From an uncultured Erysipelotrichaceae bacterium (GTDB taxonomy: Bacteria > Bacillota_I > Bacilli_A > RF39 > UBA660): 35,401 bases of DNA. The position numbers and the translations under genes were made by a program. The DNA is taken from assembly GCA_902783895.1 (NCBI GenBank), contig CACZST010000048.1, forward strand, positions 1-35,401, read 5' to 3'. Shown here one piece after another: positions 23,821 through 30,763 of the stretch (position 1 is its first letter; every line of letters starts with the position of its first letter). A model generated the notes under the pieces. It was given only the letters and a program-made list of their open reading frames with translations. It did no database searches and was not told the DNA's origin.

Positions 23821-24522
23821 ATGACTAAAAATAGCCTTTGGATTACCAAATTATATCGCCAATCAGATTTAAAAAAATTACAAAAAGAATTAACCTGTCT
23901 AGGAAACGATACAAAATACACAGTTGTATCATTTACCAAAGATAGAATAATAACTACAATTTTAGTTACCTTATTTGTCTTATTTTTTACTGATTTTGGT
24001 TATATTTTAGCCCCATTCATCGCCATTGCTTATTATTACTTATTTTACTATTTCAATATAACTAGAAAACTTCAAATAAGAAATAGAAAATTAGAAAATG
24101 AAGCCATATTCTTCTTTGAAATACTTTCTCTTACATTAGAATCAGGAAACAATTTAGAAGGTGCCTTAAAAGTAACTTGTGATAACGTTGATTCTGAAAT
24201 ATCAAGAGAATTTAAACAAACTTTATTTGAAATGCAGTTCGGTAAATCACTGATAGAAGCTTTATCCGACATGAAAGAAAGAATATCATCAGATGATATC
24301 AATAACATCATTTTAAATATTATTCAAACAAGTCAATTTGGTAATAGTATTATTGGTGTTTTAAATAACGAAATTGATTTCCTAAGAAGTAAACAAATAG
24401 AATATATAAAAGAAAAAATAAATAAAATTCCAAATAAAGCAAGTATAATTTCAGTTATATTCGTGGTACCATTAATTTTAATTTTAATTTTAGGACCATA
24501 TTTAATTGAATTCATAGGTTAG
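23821..24522 (+). CDS. tadC: TadC-like platform protein
   Basis: The 233-residue protein has two membrane helices near 40-78, a cytoplasmic T2SSF domain and a C-terminal helix. The T2SSF domain reads ENEAIFFFEILSLTLESGNNLEGALKVT ... EFKQTLFEMQFGKSLIEALSDM ... INNIILNIIQTSQFGNSI. TadB and TadC together form the membrane platform on which the CpaF ATPase acts. The start codon follows the tadB stop with no gap, with GGTGGTGAT as ribosome binding site. murC follows after 11 bases. Confidence 0.9.
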   Translation: MTKNSLWITKLYRQSDLKKLQKELTCLGNDTKYTVVSFTKDRIITTILVTLFVLFFTDFGYILAPFIAIAYYYLFYYFNITRKLQIRNRKLENEAIFFFEILSLTLESGNNLEGALKVTCDNVDSEISREFKQTLFEMQFGKSLIEALSDMKERISSDDINNIILNIIQTSQFGNSIIGVLNNEIDFLRSKQIEYIKEKINKIPNKASIISVIFVVPLILILILGPYLIEFIG

Positions 24523-24533
24523 GGGGAAACATT

Positions 24534-25826
24534 ATGTATTATCTTATAGGAATAAAAGGGACTGACATGTCCGCACTCACAAGTCTTTTAAAAGATTTAG
24601 GTTATGAAGTAAAAGGAAGCGATAGTGATAATCACCAGTTCACTGAAGAGTTTTTAAAAGAAAAAGAAATCGAAATACTTCCATTTAGTAAAGACAATAT
24701 AAAAGAAGATATGTATATCATAAAAGGTGAAAATATTAAAGATGATAATATTGAAGTAGAAAAAGCCAAAGAACTAAATATTAAAATCAGTACTTATGAA
24801 GACATGATCTCAAAATTAACAACAATGTTTCAAACAATTGCTGTTGCTGGTTGCCATGGCAAAACACTAACATCATCAAAGCTTGCCTATGTACTAAATA
24901 ATATTAAAGGTACAAATTATTTAGTTGGTGATGGATCTGGACACGGAAGTAAAGAAGATAAATATTTTGTTTTAGAAGCATGCGAATATAAAAGAAACTT
25001 CTTAAAATATCATCCATATTATGCAATTATAACAAGTATCGACTATGATCATAGTGATTATTATAAAACAATCGATGAAGTAATAAATGCATATCAAGAT
25101 TTTGCTGATAATGCTGAAAAAATGGTAATCGCCTGTGGTGATGACCAATACACACATTCTTTAGAAGTAAGCAAACCAATTTTCTACTATGGACTTGATG
25201 ATGATAACGATATTATCGCTAAGGATGTAAATTACTCTGAAGACGGAATAGCCTTTGATGTCTTTATCGAAGATAATTATTATGGACATTTTGATTTACC
25301 TATATACGGTAAACATATGCTATTAGATACATTAGCTGTTATTAGTTTTTGCTACTACGAAAGAATAGAAGCCAAAGAAGTAAATAAATTACTTAAAAAC
25401 TATAAAGGAGCAAAAAGAATATTCAATGAAACAAAAGTATTGGATAATATCATAATTGATGACAATGCTCATCATCCAAACGAAGTAAAAGCAACTATTA
25501 AAAGTATTAATCAAAAATATCCAAATAAAGATATAATTATTATCTTTGAGCCACATACTTATAGTAAAACAGAGATATTTAAAGAAGATTATATTCAAAT
25601 ATTAAGTAAATTAAAGAAAACTTATATCTTAAACATAAAAGAAAATAATGAAGATTATCAAAAAATAGTTACTGAACTTTCAAAGAAAATCCCAAATGCT
25701 GAAGTAATAACAGAAAATGAAACTGATAAAATTGAAACTTATCAAAACAGTGTTATTGCCTTCTTAAGTGCAAACGATTTAACTGATTTAGAAAAGAAAT
25801 ATATAAATAAATATGAAAACATTTAA
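24534..25826 (+). CDS. murC: UDP-N-acetylmuramate-L-alanine ligase MurC
   Basis: MurC adds L-Ala to UDP-MurNAc, the first step of the peptidoglycan stem peptide. The 430-residue Mur ligase has an N-terminal UDP-binding domain (MYYLIGIKGTDMSALTSLLKDLGYEVKGSDSD), a P-loop AGCHGKTLTSS (G106-K110), LEACEYKRNFL (the EACEY form of the MurC catalytic motif), SIDYDHSDYY, DDNAHHPNE and FEPHTYSKT. Most MurC proteins have DDYAHHPTE, so the Tyr-to-Asn change is a variant. It begins 11 bases after tadC with AGGGGGAAAC, no terminator or promoter visible between, so it seems to be the last gene of the Tad transcript. A terminator hairpin starts at its stop. Confidence 0.92.
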   Translation: MYYLIGIKGTDMSALTSLLKDLGYEVKGSDSDNHQFTEEFLKEKEIEILPFSKDNIKEDMYIIKGENIKDDNIEVEKAKELNIKISTYEDMISKLTTMFQTIAVAGCHGKTLTSSKLAYVLNNIKGTNYLVGDGSGHGSKEDKYFVLEACEYKRNFLKYHPYYAIITSIDYDHSDYYKTIDEVINAYQDFADNAEKMVIACGDDQYTHSLEVSKPIFYYGLDDDNDIIAKDVNYSEDGIAFDVFIEDNYYGHFDLPIYGKHMLLDTLAVISFCYYERIEAKEVNKLLKNYKGAKRIFNETKVLDNIIIDDNAHHPNEVKATIKSINQKYPNKDIIIIFEPHTYSKTEIFKEDYIQILSKLKKTYILNIKENNEDYQKIVTELSKKIPNAEVITENETDKIETYQNSVIAFLSANDLTDLEKKYINKYENI

Positions 25827-25853
25827 TAACTTGAGATAACCCTCAAGTTATTT
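25825..25853 (+). terminator. Terminator of the Tad-murC operon
   Basis: AATAACTTGAG (25825-25835) and CTCAAGTTATT (25842-25852) form an 11-bp perfect stem around ATAACC. The following T-run is short (TTTA), so termination may be partial. Confidence 0.65.
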
Positions 25854-25870
25854 ATATAAAGAGGTAAAAT

Positions 25871-26212
25871 ATGAAATTTGAAAACGAATTTTATGAAAAT
25901 ACAAACTATATAATAGAAAGATTAAAAGAAAACCTAAATGATAACTGCCTAAAGTTAAAAGACAAACTTTACTTTGAAATGACCAAAAAACAAATAATCG
26001 ATACATTTGAAATTGTTTTAGAAAAAATAAAAAAATGGGAAATATATTTTAAAAATGGTAACTTAAATCAAGTAAGACTTGAATATAAAGAAGTAGAAGG
26101 TTATGTATCGGAGTTAGAACTATGTTTAGCAGATTTAGATGATATATTCCACTGTGATGCCATATCATATTATTTATATAAAATAGGTAAAATAATCATT
26201 CAAAATAATTAA
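25871..26212 (+). CDS. Small hypothetical helical protein
   Basis: This 113-residue protein is not recognised. It is predicted almost wholly helical and rich in Glu, Lys, Asn and Tyr, with acidic clusters and no membrane segment. AGAGGT lies 8 bases before the ATG. It follows the murC terminator and may be read by partial read-through, since no promoter is evident in the short gap. Function unknown. Confidence 0.65.
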   Translation: MKFENEFYENTNYIIERLKENLNDNCLKLKDKLYFEMTKKQIIDTFEIVLEKIKKWEIYFKNGNLNQVRLEYKEVEGYVSELELCLADLDDIFHCDAISYYLYKIGKIIIQNN

Positions 26213-26231
26213 AGGAAAGCAAACAAAAAAG

Positions 26232-26245
26232 TGTCAAAGATGACA
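26232..26245. promoter_or_regulatory. Short inverted repeat upstream of the 26.3-kb gene
   Basis: TGTCA (26232-26236) and TGACA (26241-26245) are inverted around AAGA, about 20 bases upstream of a strong -35. It could be an operator half-site pair; too short to be certain. Confidence 0.25.
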
Positions 26246-26266
26246 TAATAATTAGATTTATTTATG

Positions 26267-26296
26267 TTGACAAAACCTTCAAAACTAAACTATAAT
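26267..26296 (+). promoter_or_regulatory. Near-consensus promoter of the 26.3-kb gene
   Basis: Perfect TTGACA (26267-26272) and perfect TATAAT (26291-26296) are separated by 18 bases. The TTGGAGG ribosome binding site (26307-26313) and the ATG at 26321 follow. This excludes the upstream in-frame ATG at 26264, which precedes the -35. Confidence 0.85.
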
Positions 26297-26320
26297 TTAA
26301 ATAGTGTTGGAGGTATTTTT

Positions 26321-26842
26321 ATGAAAAAATTAGAAGATATTTTAGAAAGTTTAAAAGGATCAGTTCTTGGAATTGGTATTGATGAATCATTGTTAGATAT
26401 AATATCTGAAAATGAAAATATTCATACATGCTATATTATGACTGATAAAAATCAAAATAAAAACTTCAATTATTTCGGTAAAGGAAGAAGCAAAAAAATA
26501 AACATTAAAAAAATTAGAAAAGTATTTAAAAAAAAGAAAATAGATTATATCATTTGTAATTATAATGTAATAAAACCATTTATCAGAAGATTTATAAGTA
26601 ACAGTATATATATAAATAAAGAAAAACTATATATTTATGGAAATAAGGAAGATTTAAAAGAGTTAGAAAGTAAATATAAAAGATATACAAATGATGTCAA
26701 ATTAGAAGATAATAAAGATATGTCTATTTTAATTATTAATAATAAAAATGTTAAAACAAATTTCTTTAAAGATAAAAAATATATCATCAAAGATGCCTTC
26801 GAATCAGGACTTGATATTTTAACAAACTTTTTAGCTAGGTAA
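26321..26842 (+). CDS. Hypothetical protein upstream of secE
   Basis: This 173-residue protein is not recognised. It has an alternating alpha/beta pattern: GSVLGIGID near 14-22, HTCYIMTDKN near 36-45, KIDYIICNYN near 73-82, and later strands SILIINN and KKYIIKDAF. A very basic stretch (KGRSKKINIKKIRKVFKKKK) lies in the middle. The layout recalls a Rossmann or methyltransferase-like fold lacking clear catalytic motifs, and the basic patch suggests nucleic-acid binding. Both are inferences. It has one of the strongest promoters in the window, so high expression is expected. Confidence 0.75.
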   Translation: MKKLEDILESLKGSVLGIGIDESLLDIISENENIHTCYIMTDKNQNKNFNYFGKGRSKKINIKKIRKVFKKKKIDYIICNYNVIKPFIRRFISNSIYINKEKLYIYGNKEDLKELESKYKRYTNDVKLEDNKDMSILIINNKNVKTNFFKDKKYIIKDAFESGLDILTNFLAR

Positions 26843-26844
26843 CA

Positions 26845-26874
26845 TTGACAAAACACCGCAATATGTGATAATAT
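26845..26874 (+). promoter_or_regulatory. Promoter of secE-nusG
   Basis: Perfect TTGACA (26845-26850), an 18-base spacer and TAATAT (26869-26874); a 16-base spacing to GATAAT (26867-26872) is an alternative. Transcription would start near 26880, about 60 bases before secE. Confidence 0.75.
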
Positions 26875-26907
26875 GAACTTGCAAGCACATAAAGGTGTTT
26901 TTTATTT
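26850..26907 (+). terminator. Terminator-like structure overlapping the secE promoter
   Basis: AAAACACC (26850-26857) is complementary to GGTGTTTT (26894-26901), with GCAA/TTGC (26858-26861 and 26879-26882) extending pairing inside. A T-rich tail follows (to 26907). Transcripts entering from upstream could fold it and stop; transcripts starting at the secE promoter lack the 5' arm and would not. Confidence 0.45.
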
Positions 26908-26941
26908 TAACAAAAGCATAAATTCAAAGTAGGTGAAAAGG

Positions 26942-27127
26942 ATGAAAAAAATTACACAATTTTTCGCAAATGTTAAAAATGAAATGAAAAAAGTAAGATG
27001 GCCAAGCAAAAAAGAAGCAACACATTACACAATCGCTGTATTTGTTTGTATAGTATTCCTATCAGTTTTCTTTGTTGCCTCAGATGTTATTATTGCTGGT
27101 GCTAGAGAATTATTAGGAAGGTTATAA
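26942..27127 (+). CDS. secE: Preprotein translocase subunit SecE
   Basis: The 61-residue single-span SecE clamps SecY in the Sec translocon. It shows the family pattern: an amphipathic N-terminal helix, then KNEMKKVRWPSKKEATHYT (the conserved VxWPS/T motif), and one membrane helix (about 31-53). The ATG at 26942 is chosen over the GTG at 26933, which falls in the AGGTGAAAAGG ribosome-binding region. The rpmG (L33) gene that often precedes secE is absent. nusG follows after one base. Confidence 0.96.
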   Translation: MKKITQFFANVKNEMKKVRWPSKKEATHYTIAVFVCIVFLSVFFVASDVIIAGARELLGRL

Positions 27128-27128
27128 T

Positions 27129-27653
27129 ATGGAAAAAGAATGGTATGTTGTTAACACTTATTCTGGGCACGAGAATAAAGTAAAAGAAAAATTAGAAATG
27201 CGTGCTAATTCCATGGATATGGAAGATTATATCTTAAGAGTTGTTGTTCCAGAAACAACTGAAATAGATGCTAATGGAAAAGAAAAAAAATCAAAACTTT
27301 TCCCAGGATATATTCTAGTTGAAATGGTTATGACTGATGAAGCATGGTTCATCGTCAGAAACACCCCAGGAGTTACCGGATTCATTGGATCATCTGGTAA
27401 GGGTGCTAAACCATTCCCATTAACACCTAGTGAAGTAGACAAAATATTAGGTTCTATGGGTATGAGTAGACTTCAAGCCGATAGTGATTTCAAAGAGGGA
27501 GAAAAAGTCAAAGTTATCGCTGGACCATTCGAAGGTATGTATGGAACTATCAAATCAGTTGATCTTCCAAATACTAAACTAGAAGTCGCATTAGATTTAT
27601 TTGGTCAAGAAACAGTTGTTGAATTAGAATTTTCACAAATTACCAAAGCTTAG
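27129..27653 (+). CDS. nusG: Transcription elongation/antitermination factor NusG
   Basis: NusG binds the RNA polymerase clamp and modulates pausing, termination and coupling to ribosomes. The 174-residue protein has the NGN domain (EWYVVNTYSGHENKVKEKLE, LFPGYILVEMVM, WFIVRNTPGVTGFIGSSGKGAKPFPLT) and the C-terminal KOW domain (FKEGEKVKVIAGPFEGMYGTIKSVD). The length is that of the standard bacterial protein. AGGAAGG lies upstream of the ATG. Cotranscribed with secE; the next promoter starts right at its stop. Confidence 0.98.
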   Translation: MEKEWYVVNTYSGHENKVKEKLEMRANSMDMEDYILRVVVPETTEIDANGKEKKSKLFPGYILVEMVMTDEAWFIVRNTPGVTGFIGSSGKGAKPFPLTPSEVDKILGSMGMSRLQADSDFKEGEKVKVIAGPFEGMYGTIKSVDLPNTKLEVALDLFGQETVVELEFSQITKA

Positions 27654-27682
27654 TTTACAAAACAAAAAAAATGTGATATCAT
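27654..27682 (+). promoter_or_regulatory. Promoter of rplKA
   Basis: TTTACA (27654-27659), a 17-base spacer and TATCAT (27677-27682), starting immediately after the nusG stop. It gives a leader of about 110 bases before rplK. Confidence 0.6.
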
Positions 27683-27708
27683 TATAACGCTATTTATATA
27701 GCTTTATA

Positions 27709-27770
27709 AGTGGGAGATTCACATTGAAAGGTGTCAAAAAGGCATCAAAGCGGATATCATTTGAACCACT
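27709..27770 (+). promoter_or_regulatory. Structured rplK leader, probable L1 autoregulatory site
   Basis: AGTGG (27709-27713) pairs with CCACT (27766-27770), the 5' side continuing GAG and the 3' side preceded by GAA. Inside, GGTGTC (27730-27735) can pair with GGCATC (27741-27746) with two G-U pairs. The GTGGGAG...ACCAC pattern recurs between rplK and rplA. L1 is known to repress its own L11 operon by binding an rRNA-like site in the leader; assigning that role here is inference. Confidence 0.5.
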
Positions 27771-27799
27771 CGCGAAAAAAATATTAGGAGGTGTTTTTC

Positions 27800-28228
27800 G
27801 TGGCAAAAGCAAATTTAGTAAAAAAAATAAAATTACAAATATATGCAGGTAAAGCAACACCACAACCACCAGTTGGTACAGTTTTAGGTCCTGCTGGAGT
27901 TAACTTAGGTGAATTCTGTACTAAGTTTAACGACGCAACTAAAGATAAAATGGGTGATTTATTACCAGTAGAAATTAACGTATATGAAGATAGAAGTTTT
28001 GACTTTGTAATCAAAACTCCACCAGCAAAGTTCTTATTAAAAAAAGTTGCTGGTATTGAAAAAGGTAGTGCAAAAGGAAGTAAGGAAACAGTTGCTACTA
28101 TCACAAGAGCTCAATTAAAAGAAATTGCTGAAACGAAATTACCAGATTTAAACTGTTCAGATATTGAAGCTGCAATGAGAACAATTGAAGGAACAGCTGT
28201 AAATATGGGAATCAAAGTTGAAGATTAA
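27800..28228 (+). CDS. rplK: 50S ribosomal protein L11
   Basis: L11 binds the GTPase-associated centre of 23S rRNA. The 142-residue protein has [40 protein letters not shown] at the N-terminus and the family C-terminal [13 protein letters not shown]. The start is the GTG at 27800, 6 bases after AGGAGGTG (27786-27793); the in-frame GTG at 27791 lies within that site. First gene of the L11-L1 operon with a structured leader. Confidence 0.97.
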   Translation: MAKANLVKKIKLQIYAGKATPQPPVGTVLGPAGVNLGEFCTKFNDATKDKMGDLLPVEINVYEDRSFDFVIKTPPAKFLLKKVAGIEKGSAKGSKETVATITRAQLKEIAETKLPDLNCSDIEAAMRTIEGTAVNMGIKVED

Positions 28229-28268
28229 CATAGGGTAAGCCTATGTGGGAGGATTGTCCGCTATCCAC
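28229..28268 (+). promoter_or_regulatory. Intercistronic structure between rplK and rplA, probable L1-binding element
   Basis: A hairpin CATAGG/CCTATG (28229-28234 and 28240-28245) is followed by GTGG (28245-28248) pairing with CCAC (28265-28268). The latter encloses GGA-TTG-TCC with an asymmetric GA / GCTAT internal loop. This GTGGGAGG...TCCAC pattern resembles the rplK leader element. Binding of L1 and coupling of rplA translation are inferred. Confidence 0.5.
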
Positions 28269-28290
28269 CAAACCACAAGGAGGAATTAAA

Positions 28291-28986
28291 ATGAAAAAAG
28301 GTAAGAGATACTTAGCGTCAGCTGAAAAAGTTGACAAACATAAATTATATACGAAAGAAGAAGCTATTGCATTAGTTAAAGAAACTGCAAATACTAATTT
28401 TGACTCATCAATTGAAGTAGCTATGCACTTAAACTTAGATACTAAAAAAGCTGATCAACAATTAAGAGGAGCAGTTGTCTTACCAAAAGGAACAGGAAAA
28501 ACTAAAAAAGTTTTAGTTATTGCCAAAGGTGATGCAGCTAAAGCTGCTAAAGAAGCCGGAGCAGACTATGTTGGAGATACTGATTACTTAGAAAAAATCC
28601 AAAAAGAAAACTGGTTTGATTTCGATGTAATGATCGCAACTCCAGACATGATGCCTCAATTAGGTAAAATTGGTCGTATCTTAGGTCCAAAAGGTTTAAT
28701 GCCAAATCCAAAAACTGGTACTGTAACTATGGATACTAAAAAAGCTGTAGAAGAAGTTAAAAAAGGACGTGTTGAATATCGTACTGATTCATTCGGTAAT
28801 GTTCACGCATTAATTGGTAAAGCTTCATTTACAGAAGAAGACCTACTTGCAAACTTAAAAACTTTCGTAACTTTAATTGTTAAAGCTAAACCATCTGTAG
28901 TAAAAGGAACTTATGTTAAAAATATCTCAGTTTCTTCAACTATGGGACCTGGAATCAAAATTGATGTAAATAGTTTTGACTTTTAA
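28291..28986 (+). CDS. rplA: 50S ribosomal protein L1
   Basis: L1 forms the mobile L1 stalk at the E site and is the translational autoregulator of this operon in known bacteria. The 231-residue protein starts [26 protein letters not shown]. It has [52 protein letters not shown] and [17 protein letters not shown]. The ATG at 28291 is preceded by AAGGAGG; the in-frame ATG at 28243 lies inside the intercistronic hairpin and is rejected. Confidence 0.98.
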   Translation: MKKGKRYLASAEKVDKHKLYTKEEAIALVKETANTNFDSSIEVAMHLNLDTKKADQQLRGAVVLPKGTGKTKKVLVIAKGDAAKAAKEAGADYVGDTDYLEKIQKENWFDFDVMIATPDMMPQLGKIGRILGPKGLMPNPKTGTVTMDTKKAVEEVKKGRVEYRTDSFGNVHALIGKASFTEEDLLANLKTFVTLIVKAKPSVVKGTYVKNISVSSTMGPGIKIDVNSFDF

Positions 28987-29004
28987 TTAAAAATATGATA
29001 TTAT
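28976..29004 (+). promoter_or_regulatory. Promoter of rplJL, overlapping the end of rplA
   Basis: TTGACT (28976-28981), a 17-base spacer and TATTAT (28999-29004). The -35 is formed by the last codons of rplA. Confidence 0.8.
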
Positions 29005-29011
29005 TAATCTG

Positions 29012-29104
29012 TGAAAGCCGTAGACAGCAGGTGCTTTAAAGCTTAATTTCCTGCCGAGGAATACTTATATTAACCTTGAAAAGTCTTACGCGTGTAAGAC
29101 TTTT
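29012..29104 (+). promoter_or_regulatory. L10 leader with attenuator terminator (L10-L12 autoregulation)
   Basis: The leader carries the conserved L10-leader kernel: CCGTAGACAGCAGGTGC, a short loop, then TTTCCTGCCGAGG (about 29018-29059), the site bound by the L10(L12)4 complex. It is followed by an intrinsic terminator with arms AAAAGTCTTAC (29079-29089) and GTAAGACTTTT (29094-29104). In Firmicutes excess L10 is known to promote termination or block translation of rplJL. The match to this family (Rfam L10_leader) is by eye but strong. Confidence 0.85.
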
Positions 29105-29140
29105 ATATTACGGTAAAAAGCAGAAAGGAAGGTGTTATAC

Positions 29141-29641
29141 TTGGCAAATCAAAAGATTCTTGATAAAAAACAAGGAATTATTGATGAAATCGCAGACAAA
29201 ACTAAAGCTGCAAAATCATTAGTTGTGTTCGAATACCACGGACTTACTGTTGCTGAAACTAATGAATTAAGAGCAAAATTAGCTGAAAGCGATTCACACT
29301 TTAAAATTTACAAAAACACTTTAGTTAAAAGAGCTTTCGACACATTAAAAATCGATTTAAAAGATGAAATGAAAGGTCCTGAAGCTATCGCATTCTCAAG
29401 TGATGAAATAGCTCCAATTAAAGTGTTAAGTGATTTCGCTAAAACACATCCTGCTTTAATTTTAAAAGCTGGACTAGTTGACGGTGAAGTTGCTGACCAA
29501 GCAAAATTACAAGAACTTTCAAGTATCCCATCAAGAGAAGGATTACTTACAATGCTTGCTGGAAGCTTACTTGGAACTGTTAGAGATTTATCAATTTGTT
29601 TAGACTTATATAGTCAAGATTTAGAAAAAGAAGAAAATTAA
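29141..29641 (+). CDS. rplJ: 50S ribosomal protein L10
   Basis: L10 anchors the L7/L12 dimers to the ribosome stalk. The 166-residue protein reads MANQKILDKKQGIIDEIADK, then SLVVFEYHGLTVAETNELRAKL, FKIYKNTLVKRAF and GPEAIAFSSDE, with the C-terminal L12-binding helix SICLDLYSQDLEKE. The start is the TTG at 29141, spaced correctly from AGGAAGG (29126-29132); the GTG at 29132 overlaps that site. Translation from TTG may help keep output tuned under L10-leader control. Confidence 0.97.
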   Translation: MANQKILDKKQGIIDEIADKTKAAKSLVVFEYHGLTVAETNELRAKLAESDSHFKIYKNTLVKRAFDTLKIDLKDEMKGPEAIAFSSDEIAPIKVLSDFAKTHPALILKAGLVDGEVADQAKLQELSSIPSREGLLTMLAGSLLGTVRDLSICLDLYSQDLEKEEN

Positions 29642-29657
29642 GAAAGGAATGATTTAA

Positions 29658-30026
29658 ATGGCAAAATTTACAAAGGATGAATTCATTAGTGGATTAAAAG
29701 AAATGTCTATTTTAGAAGTTAAAGAATTAGTAGACGCAATGAAGGAGGAATTTGGTGTAGATCCAAGTGCAGTTGCTGTTGCTGCTGCTCCAGCTGCTGC
29801 TGCAGAAGATAACACTCCAAGTGTTGTAACTGTTACATTAGTAAACGCTGGTCCTAACAAATTACCAGTTATCAAATTAATCAAAGAAATTACTGGTTTA
29901 GGATTAAAAGAAGCAAAAGCTATTGCTGATAACGGTGGAGCAATCAAAGAAAACATTGCATCATCTGAAGCTGATGAATTAAAGAAACAATTAGAAGAAG
30001 CTGGAGCTTCTGTAGAAGTTAAATAA
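29658..30026 (+). CDS. rplL: 50S ribosomal protein L7/L12
   Basis: L7/L12 recruits translation GTPases. The 122-residue protein has the N-terminal dimerisation helices (FTKDEFISGLKEMSILEVKELVDAMKEEFGV), an Ala-rich hinge (AVAVAAAPAAAAE) and the C-terminal domain (KLPVIKLIKEITGLGLKEAKAIADNGG). AGAAAGGAATG precedes it, and it is cotranscribed with rplJ. A strong terminator follows. Confidence 0.98.
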   Translation: MAKFTKDEFISGLKEMSILEVKELVDAMKEEFGVDPSAVAVAAAPAAAAEDNTPSVVTVTLVNAGPNKLPVIKLIKEITGLGLKEAKAIADNGGAIKENIASSEADELKKQLEEAGASVEVK

Positions 30027-30036
30027 TTAAGCTATT

Positions 30037-30060
30037 AAGCCTGCACTATTGCGGGCTTTT
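30037..30060 (+). terminator. Terminator after rplL
   Basis: AAGCCTGCA (30037-30045) and TGCGGGCTT (30050-30058), with one G-U pair, enclose CTAT and run into TTTT. It probably lowers read-through from rplJL into the rsmC-like gene and rpoBC. Confidence 0.85.
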
Positions 30061-30085
30061 AGCCTTTTAAAAAAGGAGTAAATAA

Positions 30086-30670
30086 ATGTCTCATTATTTT
30101 ACTAATGATAATATCAAACATGACATAAATAAAATAAATATCATAATAAATAATATTCATTTAACATTAACAACTGATAGTGGAGTTTTTTCTAAAAAAG
30201 GTTTAGATTTTGGAACCAGAAGTTTATTAGAAAAATTAAAAGTAGATGAAATCAAAGGTGATGTATTAGACTTTGGATGTGGATATGGACCAGTTGGTAT
30301 ATATTTAAAAAAAGTAACAAATGCTAATATAGATATGGTCGATATTAATGAAAGAGCTTTAAATCTAGCTAAAAAAAACGCTAATTTAAATAATGTTAAT
30401 GTAAATATATTTCAAAGTGACATTTATCAAAATGTTCATAAAAAATATGACTTTATAATTTCCAACCCACCAATCAGAGTAGGCAAGGAAATACTTTATA
30501 AAATATTATTTGAAGCAAATGACCATTTAAAAGAAAATGGAATGCTAATAATTGTTGTAAATAAGGATCAGGGGGCCAAATCAATTACTCGCGACCTTCA
30601 AAAAATATATAATGTATCCGTTTTAGGGAAAAACAAAGGTTTTTATATAATATGTGCTAAAAAGCATTGA
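30086..30670 (+). CDS. RsmC-like class I methyltransferase (YbxB family)
   Basis: The 194-residue SAM-dependent methyltransferase has the RsmC/YbxB layout. It shows SGVFSKKGLDFGTRSLLE, motif I VLDFGCGYGPVGIYL (about 61-75), DMVDINERALNLAKKNA, and the amino-methylation motif NPPIRVG (about 128-134). RsmC makes m2G1207 in 16S rRNA in E. coli; the Bacillus homologue ybxB sits in this same place between rplL and rpoB. AAAGGAG lies upstream of the ATG. The rpoBC promoter begins in its last codons. Confidence 0.92.
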   Translation: MSHYFTNDNIKHDINKINIIINNIHLTLTTDSGVFSKKGLDFGTRSLLEKLKVDEIKGDVLDFGCGYGPVGIYLKKVTNANIDMVDINERALNLAKKNANLNNVNVNIFQSDIYQNVHKKYDFIISNPPIRVGKEILYKILFEANDHLKENGMLIIVVNKDQGAKSITRDLQKIYNVSVLGKNKGFYIICAKKH

Positions 30671-30695
30671 CTTATAAAATAAAAACCTTTATAAT
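30667..30695 (+). promoter_or_regulatory. Promoter of rpoBC
   Basis: TTGACT (30667-30672), a 17-base spacer and perfect TATAAT (30690-30695). The -35 contains the stop codon of the rsmC-like gene. Confidence 0.85.
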
Positions 30696-30708
30696 TAGAA
30701 AATGGTGA

Positions 30709-30729
30709 CATGTATTTTTGGGGTACATG
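30709..30729 (+). promoter_or_regulatory. Hairpin in the rpoB leader
   Basis: CATGTA (30709-30714) and TACATG (30724-30729) pair around a 9-base loop (TTTTTGGGG), just after the predicted start of the rpoBC transcript. There is no U-tail after it. It may stabilise the mRNA 5' end or be a control site. Confidence 0.4.
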
Positions 30730-30763
30730 AAATGCAAAAAATCTAGGTTATAGGGGTGACAAA

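Noticed and set aside
26264-26320. Longer N-terminus for the 26.3-kb protein
   Set aside because: The ATG at 26264 lies upstream of the -35 of a near-consensus promoter, so it would not be in the transcript.
28243-28290. Extended N-terminus of L1
   Set aside because: It falls in a structured intercistronic element; the ATG at 28291 has AAGGAGG and matches the family N-terminus.
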